Below, one piece after another: positions 15,587-24,900 of a DNA stretch of 34,397 nucleotides; the stretch's first letter is position 1; every line of letters begins with the position of its first letter. This DNA is from Gammaproteobacteria bacterium (GTDB lineage: Bacteria; Pseudomonadota; Gammaproteobacteria; SZUA-229). The notes under the pieces were generated by a model. That model searched no databases. It was not told the origin of the DNA and was given only the letters and a program-made list of their open reading frames with translations. The stretch lies in assembly GCA_029882355.1 (NCBI GenBank), contig JAOUKV010000031.1:1-34397 (forward strand), in the 5' to 3' direction. The position numbers were made by a program, and so were the translations under genes.

Positions 15587-16342
15587 TTAAATCATTTTAA
15601 ACTCTGCTAGCAATGGCGTATGATCTGACAAACGCTGCCACGGTAGACCTTTTAAATGTCTGCAATCAACAACATCCAGACCACGAAAATAAATCCGATC
15701 CATTGATAAAAGAGGAAACAAGGCAGGGAAGGTACGGGCATGCGATCCGTGAGTATCTTTAAACACTTCCTTAACGCCAAGGTCATCATGAAGATGTCGT
15801 TCAGCTCTACCTCGCCAGTCATTGAAGTCACCAGCAATTATCAGTGGTTCATCAGAAGGAATATGGGAGTTAATACGTTTAACCAGTGTTGATAGCTGAC
15901 GTTCTCGTTCATGTCCAAATAAACCGAGATGAATACAGATAATGTGTATCTTGATTTTGGTGTTCGGGAAATTTATTGCACCATGTAAAAGACTGCGACT
16001 GGCTTTCTTCATAATGGAAACATCAATATTTTCCCACTCGATCAATGGGCTCTTACTTAAAATGGCATTGCCATGATGACCTGTTTTATAAATCGCGTTC
16101 TTACCATAAGCATGATGAGGCCAAACTTCATCAGCAAGATATTCAAACTGACTATTATTATGCCATTCATCAAAACGTCCATTGGAAATCTGTTTTTCTC
16201 CGTAAATTTCCTGCAAGAAAACCACATCTGCATCAACCTGACGTAACGATGCTTTAATGTCCTGAAGTACAAAGCGCTGATTACTCATACTAAATCCCTT
16301 ATGAATATTGTAAGTCAGAATTTTTATCGTTAAATCAGACAT
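15587..16342 (-). CDS. Endonuclease/exonuclease/phosphatase (EEP) family protein, YbhP-like
   Basis: This 251-residue protein has the metal-dependent phosphodiesterase fold shared by ExoIII, DNase I and inositol phosphatases. Catalytic residues are visible: Asn12 (TYNIHKG), Glu45 (FLQEIYG), His138 (ICIHLG), Asp172/Asn174 (GDFNDW) and Asp240/His241 (SDHTPL). No signal peptide is seen. The NIHKG and HLGLFGHER segments are those of the YbhP-like subgroup, found in Escherichia coli beside cardiolipin synthase B. Here too the neighbours are lipid genes, read divergently, so a phospholipid or phospho-headgroup substrate is plausible. No ribosome binding site is evident before the ATG, but that start is needed for the first strand. 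Confidence 0.85.
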   Translation of the reverse strand: MSDLTIKILTYNIHKGFSMSNQRFVLQDIKASLRQVDADVVFLQEIYGEKQISNGRFDEWHNNSQFEYLADEVWPHHAYGKNAIYKTGHHGNAILSKSPLIEWENIDVSIMKKASRSLLHGAINFPNTKIKIHIICIHLGLFGHERERQLSTLVKRINSHIPSDEPLIIAGDFNDWRGRAERHLHDDLGVKEVFKDTHGSHARTFPALFPLLSMDRIYFRGLDVVDCRHLKGLPWQRLSDHTPLLAEFKMI

Positions 16343-16348
16343 ATTTTT

Positions 16349-16900
16349 GTGGAATTATTTGTTTCCTGTTCATCTAACTTGGTTATAGACTATAAAAAAA
16401 TACTGGGTCGTATTGTGCACACTGAATTATCACAGCTGCTATCACTGATTATAATCGCAAATGGCACTCCAATTGTATTACGAGTGTTATTGAATAACCG
16501 TTTTGACACTGCTGTTGATTTCGGTCATAGGCTGCCTGATAACAGGCCAGTATTTGGTAACTCAAAAACATGGCGCGGCATCTTCGCCTCACTTATCACT
16601 ACATCAACCGCTGCCTGGTTGCTTGGTCACTCGCTGAATACAGGGCTGCTGGTTGCCACATATGTTGTAATTGGTGATCTCACCTCAAGTTTTATAAAAC
16701 GGCGAATGGGTAAACCCGCAAGCAGCAAGGCACCATTGCTGGATCAGATACCCGAATCCCTGTTCCCCTCTTTAATGATGATGCAGACCTTTAAACTTGA
16801 TATCTATGATGTCATACAAATAGTATTGATCTTTATCATTATCGAACTACTGCTTTCTCATGTACTCTACAAGTGGGGCATACGTAAACACCCCTACTAA
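16349..16900 (+). CDS. CDP-archaeol synthase-like membrane cytidylyltransferase (CarS/DUF46 family)
   Basis: The protein (183 residues from GTG 16349) is a multi-pass membrane protein with the marks of the CarS family, which activates a lipid phosphate with CTP to make a CDP-lipid: NSKTWRG near 71-77, then GDLTSSFIKRRMG and APLLDQIPESLFPS. Archaeal members make CDP-archaeol; bacterial members are poorly characterised. The start is uncertain: GTG 16349 leaves only 6 bp to the divergent EEP start and has no ribosome binding site. GTG 16415 would give 161 residues, beginning close to the first helix and nearer the usual family length. Eleven bases downstream lies a CDP-alcohol phosphatidyltransferase, the enzyme type that would use its product. 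Confidence 0.8.
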   Translation: MELFVSCSSNLVIDYKKILGRIVHTELSQLLSLIIIANGTPIVLRVLLNNRFDTAVDFGHRLPDNRPVFGNSKTWRGIFASLITTSTAAWLLGHSLNTGLLVATYVVIGDLTSSFIKRRMGKPASSKAPLLDQIPESLFPSLMMMQTFKLDIYDVIQIVLIFIIIELLLSHVLYKWGIRKHPY

Positions 16901-16911
16901 AAGGATACGGT

Positions 16912-17499
16912 ATGATCGAAAAACGCGAAAACATCTACAATCTACCTAATCTGGTCAGCCTGATAAGGATATTGATGGCACCGGTGTTACTTTACTTCGC
17001 CATCTCTCAACAACCGTACTGGTTTATAGCTGTTCTATTATTCGCAGAATTCACCGACGTGCTTGACGGCTTTCTCGCCAGGACCCTCAAGCAGATTACC
17101 AAAATGGGTTCACACCTCGATAGTTGGGGCGATTTTGTTATCTACACCACCATCGCCATCTGCGCATGGATATTATGGCCAGAAATCCTGAAACGAGAGC
17201 TGATTTATTTTATTATCATCGTAATCAGTTTCACACTACCTGCATTTATTGGCTACGTTAAATTTCACCAATTTACCAGCTATCACACATGGAGCGTAAA
17301 ACTGGCGGTTGCCATAACCATCTTCGGCTACCTATTACTTTTTACAGGAATATTAGACTGGCCGTTTAGACTCGCCGCTATATTCTGCCTGTACGCCGCC
17401 ATTGAAGAAATTGCGATTACCTTTTTGATTCGTCATGAGCATGTTGATGTAAGGTCAGTGTGGCAGGTATTGAAGTACAATAAGCAGAACACCCCATGA
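16912..17499 (+). CDS. CDP-alcohol phosphatidyltransferase
   Basis: The 195-residue inner-membrane enzyme carries the complete family motif D-x2-DG-x2-AR-x8-G-x3-D-x3-D, formed by Asp49, Asp52-Gly53, Ala56-Arg57, Gly66, Asp70 and Asp74. It therefore should transfer a phospho-lipid group from a CDP-alcohol to an acceptor alcohol. The N-terminal NLPNLVSLIRI is that of PgsA-like members, but the acceptor cannot be read. AAGGA is seven bases before the ATG. It sits between the CDP-lipid synthase-like gene and the VTT-domain gene, overlapping the latter by four bases, so the three form an operon. The first gene may supply its CDP-activated substrate. Confidence 0.9.
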   Translation: MIEKRENIYNLPNLVSLIRILMAPVLLYFAISQQPYWFIAVLLFAEFTDVLDGFLARTLKQITKMGSHLDSWGDFVIYTTIAICAWILWPEILKRELIYFIIIVISFTLPAFIGYVKFHQFTSYHTWSVKLAVAITIFGYLLLFTGILDWPFRLAAIFCLYAAIEEIAITFLIRHEHVDVRSVWQVLKYNKQNTP

Positions 17500-18146
17500 T
17501 CAAACGCTACGCAAAGAAACTATTTATCGTTTCACTGCTCATCACTGCAGGTATCCTACTGGAATTCTACGGCCTGCTTGATGCTGAAAAAATGCTCAAC
17601 TACGCCAGAGGCTATTCCGATCAATGGTGGTTAATTGTGGTGTTAATCCTGCTCCAGGCTGTCCTGTTCACCTTCGCATTAGCAGGTTCGTTTTTCCTCT
17701 GGATTGCGGCCCCATTATATCCACCCGCCATGGCTACTTTTATCCTCGCCGCCGGTGGTACCCTTGGCGGTATTGGTGCGTATTATTTCTCACAGCGCCT
17801 CACCGATGAATGGATAGAAAGAATCGAAAACTCCCATGCCTACAAACTACTACACAAACAGGATAACTTCTTCGCCTTATTCGCCCTGCGCGTTTTTCCA
17901 GCTTTTCCGCATTCACTGGTCAACTACAGCTCCGGCATCCTGAAAGTTAAACTTAGCCACTTTATATCCGCTGCCTTTTTAGGTATTGGCATCAAGTCGT
18001 ATATCTATGCTGAAGTCATCTACAGTGCTGCCACGACCGCTTCACTGGATGCATTAATGAATATTTCTACATATGGACCATTGGTGTTGCTATCGGTGCT
18101 TACGCTGATAGGCGTGTTTATTAAATATAGAATGACACGAAAATAG
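17496..18146 (+). CDS. VTT-domain (TVP38/TMEM64, DedA-like) membrane protein
   Basis: The 216-residue inner-membrane protein has an N-terminal helix, then the VTT core: helices around residues 45-75, a GGTLGGIGAYYFSQRL segment with the glycine-rich motif, and ALRVFPAFPHSLVNYSSGIL followed by a helix with AAFLGIGIKSYIY. Homologues in bacteria (DedA) and eukaryotes (TMEM41B/VMP1) move or scramble lipids such as undecaprenyl phosphate or phospholipids. Its ATG overlaps the phosphatidyltransferase stop (ATGA), showing translational coupling. A role in flipping the lipid made by the two upstream genes is inferred from the operon. Confidence 0.85.
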   Translation: MIKRYAKKLFIVSLLITAGILLEFYGLLDAEKMLNYARGYSDQWWLIVVLILLQAVLFTFALAGSFFLWIAAPLYPPAMATFILAAGGTLGGIGAYYFSQRLTDEWIERIENSHAYKLLHKQDNFFALFALRVFPAFPHSLVNYSSGILKVKLSHFISAAFLGIGIKSYIYAEVIYSAATTASLDALMNISTYGPLVLLSVLTLIGVFIKYRMTRK

Positions 18147-18201
18147 CATCCTCAACGTCTCCATGACTCTACAGTAGGAACTGCTTTGTTGAACAGTCAC
18201 A

Positions 18202-18218
18202 TTAACAATATGTGTTAA
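18202..18218. promoter_or_regulatory. Inverted repeat TTAACA-ATATG-TGTTAA
   Basis: Perfect 6-bp arms flank a 5-nt centre, 123 bp upstream of the small exported barrel-like protein. It could be an operator for that gene. No promoter pair is convincing around it and I do not recognise a regulator. Confidence 0.25.
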
Positions 18219-18340
18219 GCTAACTACGCTTTCTGGAACTCTCTAGCTCTTACTAATATTTCCTGATTCATAAATCCTTTATTTATTGCCCTAAACAATC
18301 AATAATATTACATGCACATATAACAAGAGAAATAATAACG

Positions 18341-18844
18341 ATGACATCCAATAGGTTCTCGGCCGTATCTTTTTGCGCCAATAAGTTTAAACCACTGTTT
18401 TTACATGTATTTGTTTGTTTTATCATCACAGGCTCAAGTTCTGCTATGGCCTATGACTCAAGTAATCTTCGAATTGAAAAAAATGAACCCTCTGAAACAA
18501 ATGATCTAACCATTAATTCTCTTGGTGCTTTAGAGTTTAGTTCAGATATGCAGGCACATATTGACTTGAGCTATTTGCAATCAAACACAATTGGTAATAG
18601 TTTAGCGTTGGATTTCGGTGGCGGTTACGTCTACGGAGGCTCTTTCTCCATGTTTCTAGGTGTAGGCGTTTCATTAGAATACAATATGGACTTTGAAGAT
18701 TTTAACGACAAATATTATGCAGAAGCGGGTGCAGTGCTCGATCTTACTAACAGGATTAGCATTACGGTCAGACAACAGCTTTATTTCAATCAACCTGTTG
18801 ACTACGAAGAAGTCATTATGTTGGGACTTTTATTCAGAAACTAA
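18341..18844 (+). CDS. Small exported beta-barrel-like protein of unknown function
   Basis: The 167-residue product has a long signal peptide (basic start, hydrophobic core about 19-31, cleavage near SSAMA at 37). The mature part of about 130 residues is rich in alternating strands (IDLSYLQSNTIGNSLALDFG, FLGVGVSLEYNM, YYAEAGAVLDLTNRISITVR) and ends LGLLFRN. This fits a small 6- to 8-stranded outer-membrane barrel, although the last residue is Asn rather than Phe. I do not recognise the family. AAGAGA precedes the ATG. It has its own terminator and faces the end of the giant gene. Confidence 0.7.
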   Translation: MTSNRFSAVSFCANKFKPLFLHVFVCFIITGSSSAMAYDSSNLRIEKNEPSETNDLTINSLGALEFSSDMQAHIDLSYLQSNTIGNSLALDFGGGYVYGGSFSMFLGVGVSLEYNMDFEDFNDKYYAEAGAVLDLTNRISITVRQQLYFNQPVDYEEVIMLGLLFRN

Positions 18845-18905
18845 TTTGATTGAAAAAGAGTCTTTGAATCACACAACTGCTCATCTCTCTTTCATTTTTT
18901 ATTTA

Positions 18906-18957
18906 TTAACAATACGAGATCAGGCGATAAGATCCTGACCCTGTATTGTTAATTTTT
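18906..18957 (+). terminator. Rho-independent terminator after the small barrel-like gene
   Basis: A perfect 10-bp outer stem (TTAACAATAC at 18906-18915, GTATTGTTAA at 18943-18952) encloses a second 5-bp stem (TCAGG/CCTGA) and is followed by a T-rich run. The T-tract is on the plus strand only, so it stops the rightward transcript. On the minus strand the same hairpin lacks a U-tract. Confidence 0.8.
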
Positions 18958-18963
18958 TATTTC

Positions 18964-21900
18964 CTATCTATCATTTTCAGATCTCGTGTACCGGTGGTTG
19001 CGCCACCATCCAAACAGTCCGATATTAATCAGCAATGCCAACAGGAAGAGAGGACTGAGTGAGCCACTGGAATTACTGCTAGTGCTACTTGTCGGTGCAC
19101 TAGTGCCACTAACTACAGCATTAGATACAAGTGGGCTTGTTCCTGCCTGGAACTCTTGCAGATTATTTACACCATCAGCATCATTATCATCAGCAGCATC
19201 GGCGGCATCAAATGGATTGAGTGCATAAAGAATCTCAAAATCATCGCTCATGCCATCGTTGTCATCATCGGTATCGGCATTGTTACCGATACCGTCACCA
19301 TCAAAGTCTGCTGATTCAGTTGTATCCAACGGGAACAGGTCGCTAGCATCTAAAATGCTATCATTGTCATCGTCCGGATCACAGGCATTACCGACCGAAT
19401 CCCCATCAGTGTCTAACTGATTGTCTTCGGCAACACCATTTGCGACTGCAGGGCAGTTGTCGATGAAATCTTTGACACCGTCAAGATCAGTATCGATGGT
19501 ATCGCTATTAATGACATTCGGATTAGTACCAGCCAGATATTCGTCGAGGTTGGTGACACCATCACCATCGGCATCGCCGGTGGCATCAGCGGCATTTTTC
19601 GAATCCAGGCTGTAGAGTGTTTCAAATGCATCGCTCATGCCATCGTTGTCATCATCGGTATCAGCATTGTCACCGGTGCCATCGCCATCGAAGTCAGCGG
19701 ATTCAGTGGCATCTGTCGGGAACAGATCGCTGCCGTCCAGCACGTTGTCATTGTCGTCGTCCGGGTCACAGGCATTACCAGTGCCATCGGCATCGGTGTC
19801 GAGCTGATTATCCTGAGCGACGCCGTTCTGGATTGCAGGGCAGTTATCAATAATATCGAGCACACCGTCACCATCGGTATCGATGGTATCGCTGTTGACC
19901 ACCATCGGGTTGGTACCATTGGTGAACTCATCGATATTGATAACACCATCACCATCGGCATCGCCATTGGCATCATCAACCAGCGGATTTAAACCATAGA
20001 GGATTTCGAAGGCATCACTCATACCATCGCCGTCATCGTCACTATCCGCGTTGTTACCGATAGTATCGAAGTCGGTATCCAGTGTTTCAGCAGGATTGAG
20101 CGGGAAGGCATCACTACCGTTAGCAACACCATCACCATCAATATCTGGATCGGTATTATCACCAATGCCGTCTTTGTCTGTATCGACGGTCTCAGTAGCG
20201 TCCAGCGGGAAGGCATCGCTACCGTCAGCCACACCATCACCATCATCATCGGTATCAGCATTATTACCGATCAAATCGCCATCGGTGTCGACTGATTCAG
20301 CCGCGTCGAGTGGGAAGGCATCATTACCATCAATCACACCATCGTTGTCGTCATCGCTGTCACAGGCGTCGCCTGCACCATCACCATCAGTGTCGAGTTG
20401 TGTGGCATTTATAACAGCAGGGCAGTTGTCGGTTACATCGGTTACACCATCACCGTCGGTGTCAGTGGTATCGCTATTAATCACGTTCGGGTTGGTGCCG
20501 CCCAGGTACTCGTTGATGTTAGTGACACCATCACCATCGGGATCGCCAGCAGCATCATTCACCAGTGGGTTCAGACTGTATAGCAATTCGAAGGCATCTG
20601 GCATGCCATCACCATCATCATCATTATCTGCATTGTTGCCGATCAAATCGCCATCGGTATCGACTGATTCACTTGCGATGAGCGGGAAGGCATCACTACC
20701 ATTAGCGACACCATCACCATCCATGTCAGGATCGGTATTATTACCAATACCATCAAGGTCGGTATCCAGGGTTTCAGTAGCATCCAGCGGGAAAGCATCG
20801 GCAGTATCGACAACACCATCGCCGTCATCATCAAGGTCAGCATTGTTACCGGTTAAATCACCATCGGTATCGAGCCATTCGGCACTATTGAGCGGGAAGG
20901 CATCGCTGCCGTCGGCCACGCCATCATTATCGTCATCGCCATCGGCATTGTTACCAACAAGGTCACCGTCAGTATCGACCGATTCCGAAGCATCCAGCGG
21001 GAAGGCATCACTGCCATTAGCGACACCATCACCATCAATATCCGGGTCGGTGTTGTTGCCGACCAAATCACCATCGGTATCGAGCCATTCAGTGGCATCC
21101 AACGGGAATGCGTCGATGACATCAGCATATGTATCATTGTCATCGTCCGTATCACAGGCGTCACCGGCGCCATCACCATCGGTATCTATCTGACCTGCAT
21201 TGGTGGTGCTCGGGCAGTTATCATATGCATCAAACACACCGTCATTATCGATATCGGTCGTGGTACCCGGTGCGGTGGTTGGGTCGGTGTTATCAATAAA
21301 TTCCTGCAGGTTGGTGATCCCGTCACCATCCAGGTCACCGGCGGCATCATTGAGCAGCGGGTTCAGACCATAAAGCAATTCAAAAACATCGCTCATGCCG
21401 TCGCCATCGTCGTCAGGGTCACAGACATCTCCAAGACTGTCAGCATCAGTATTAATCTGGTCGGGGTTGTAGTTATTGACGCAGTTATCAATCGAATCGT
21501 CAATGCCATCAGTATCAACATCTGATGGAATCACATTGAATACAGATGGATCAGTACCATCGCGGTACTCATTAAGATTGTTGATCGTATCACCATCCTG
21601 ATCAAGTACAGCATCGCCTGCAAACAATGGATTGAGGAACGCATAGCCATTTTCATAAGTATCAGGAATGCCATCATTATCATCGTCATCATCACAGACA
21701 TCGCCCAAACCATCTGAATCAAAATCAGCCTGATCGGCATTAATGCTATCAGGAGCAGGACTAGGACAGTTATCTGATATATCAACAACACCATCGCCAT
21801 CAGTATCTAGTGCCGCATCTGGTGACATATCGAACAGAATTTCAACTGTTTGACCACTGGCAACACCACCTATAACAACATCTTTAGCTGCGTAGCTACC

Positions 21901-24900
21901 TAATGTTGCGGTAACGGTCTGACCAACACCGGTGTTGGATGTAAACAGCACATAGTTACCGTTGTAGAGAACATTAGCACTGGCGATTGCTGATTCACCA
22001 AAGGCACCATTGGTGATATTGGCCGCAGTCAGTTGCTGGTTAGTGGTTGCACTCTTAACCATGGCCACGATCACACCAATATCTGCATTAAGATTATTGC
22101 TAACGGTATAGCTAAAGTTACTGCTAGTTACGTGCAAGCCGTAAGGATCTATAGCTTCAACCTTCCAGAAGTAGGTTCGGCCATCGCAGAGTCCAGCTAC
22201 AGCATCGACAAAGGTGCCTGGGCCTGTGAGCTCTTCCTGTACATAAGGCTCATTTTGCTGCGTACAACTGCCATCTCCCGTATCTTTAGTAAAGGTAGTA
22301 AAACTAGTGTCATCAGCCAGATAGAAGCTGTAAGACACGGTATCCAGATCAGGGTCAGTTGATGCGCTCCAGGTGAAACCTGTGATGTACGGACCTGTAT
22401 CACCATTGGTTGGTGTTAACAGATTGAATGCAGTAGGCGCATCATTAATACCATCAACATCATCTGCTGTTGGAGCTGTATTCGCACGGTTCTTGTAGAT
22501 GATCGAGCGCTTGGCCGATGATAATGCACCGGTGAATCGGTCATTCACATAACTGAATATCTCGTATTTACCGGCCTCAACAAATTCAGTGTAATCGAGT
22601 GTATATGGCTGACCAGCCGCAACCGGTGGTATATAAGCTCGACGAATGAAATCACTGGTTAACTGTTCAGTGGTACTCTCAATTGCATCGATAAGTACTG
22701 TTTGTGGTGTACGAATCTCTACATAGGCCTGATTGACCTGACTGGGGTCATTCGCATACATAGTTAGAACTGCATTGCTTGTTGCATTATCCAAATATTG
22801 CGCACCACTAACACTGTCAACATCGGCAGGAATGAAGGCATCGTTGGTTAATGAACTCTGATCAAAACCAAGCACAACATCAAGTGCATTCAGGCCATCT
22901 GCTGAGTTATCAAATATTGCATTAGTGCCAGCGCCATCAGCATTATCATCCAGTAAAGGATGTTGAACTGCGATATCCAGGAATTCATTATCACTGTTGG
23001 TTGAGGTATCACCACTGGCTTCTTTTGTGTAACTCTCAGTCTTGTTGGTGGCGATCTTGAAAGCATCGCGTAAGTTATTACCTTCACCCAATTCAAGGAA
23101 CAATTCTTCGAGGAAGTACTCTCCTACACGAATACCATCATCTTCGATTGGACCTTTATAAGACGGTTCATTTTCTGTCGCACTGGTAATAACAATACGG
23201 CCATCACCGGCAACATCTGAAATAAAGCCACCGGAGTAACAGGCACCGATGATAACGATGCGATTGTTATCCACTTTAAGCTGAACATCTAACGCATCCA
23301 TATTGGCTTCAAGACTGCCTAACCACAGGTTGAGCTCACTTGGCAGTATCTCTTCGTCATTCATGTAGAAACGTGCTTCCAGACTATCAACAGCCTTACC
23401 ACCATGATCTACCATAACCAGGTAAACAGGAGCAGGGCGGCTATTAATTTCAGCGGCCAGGCCGTTGGGTATTAGATCCTGAAGTAATTGCGGATCAGTA
23501 ATGCCATTAGCTGAGCCTTCGATCAGTTTCTGAATCGTAGCTTTGTCAGGTACACCATCAACACCCGTCTGGTTAGCATCGTAGTTGAAGTAGAAGATAT
23601 CCTCATCAGCAAAGCCGCGATCTTTAAATGTCTTATAAATGCGATTAGCCGTTTTGTTATGTGAATCCAGACCTTCTTCATTAGAAAGTTTACCCTGCAC
23701 AATGATGGCATAACCGGCAGAAGTACCCACCAGTAAACTAATAGGGTTGGATGTCGAAGCCGCCAGGTTTGGATAAGTGGTCGTATCTGTAAATTCAGCC
23801 ACCATCGAGTAAACACCCGCGGTATCAAACAGGATATCTACACCATCACCCAATCCTGACAGGGTCAGGTTACCCGTGTAGTTGGTTGTGCCATTAACAG
23901 TGACAACGCTCGCATCTGGTTTAGTAATATGCAGCGCTAATGGTATGCCTGTGAGATCCGCATACAGATTATTTAAACGGGTTAGCGTAAAAAATGCGTC
24001 AGTAGTCTGATTGGCAGCAATACTGGTATTGGTCAGCGACAGATCCAGTGTGGTTGTCGAAGGAGTGCCGGAGAAGTAGGTGTAACTCAGGCTTGTTGTA
24101 ACGGTATTACCAGCGTTATCCGAAGCGCGAGCTGTAATGGTATAGACCGTATCACTAGTCCAGTTGAGACCTGTAGTGTCATAACTCCATGCCCCTACCA
24201 CAGGGCCCAGTGATATCCACACTGGTGTACCTGGAAGCAGGCTGCCTCCATCTGTTTGTACTGAATTAGTACCATCTGTAATTTGAATAGAGATATCAGC
24301 AATGCCGGTACCTACATCTGATGAGCTACCATCAATAGAGTTAACGGTGGTAAGAATTGAACCATCAGCTGGCGTAGTAATTGAAACCACTGGATAATTC
24401 AGGTCAAAATTGTAAGTTTCTATTTGTATGCTTTCAGTATTACCGTCAGCATCGTCTGAGTAGAACCTTAAATTAGCATTGCCTGCACTCGAAGGTATGG
24501 TAATGAGTGTTGTCTGACTACTAACTATTGTAAAGGCAGCAGGTGCGGCCAAATCATCTGTGGTGTAATGAATATTGGCACAACCCGAACCAATGCTTTC
24601 GAAACAGGCAAGGGTGACAACAGCATCTTCATTAAAGTTACCTGTGCCAGGCACGGCAAAAGTTTGAGGTGCACGTGTATCAATCACATTAATATCAAAT
24701 GAGGCAAGTGAAGCAGTCTCAAGCCCATCATCGATGGTAATAATGATATTAGCAATAACACCGTAATCATCATTCGATGGCACACCACTTAACGCACCTG
24801 TTGTGGTATTAAAACTTAACCACGCAGGCAGGTTCGCCTGCGTACCACCTGAGAATGTCAGACTGGCAGTTAATGATGGTCCATCACCGCCATCAGAAAT

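Noticed and set aside
18906-18957. Terminator acting for the giant gene as well
   Set aside because: On the minus strand the hairpin is followed by an A-rich, not U-rich, run, so it supports termination only of the rightward gene.
20051-21193. Long plus-strand frame (380 codons) rich in Ser and Pro
   Set aside because: It lies antisense to the Asp-rich TSP3 array. The GAT/GAC and GGT repeat codons read backwards give ATC/GTC/ACC words without stops, so the open frame is a by-product.
19130-21820. CRISPR-like regular short repeats
   Set aside because: The repeats are in-frame protein repeats with degenerate third positions, no unique spacers and no leader or cas genes nearby.
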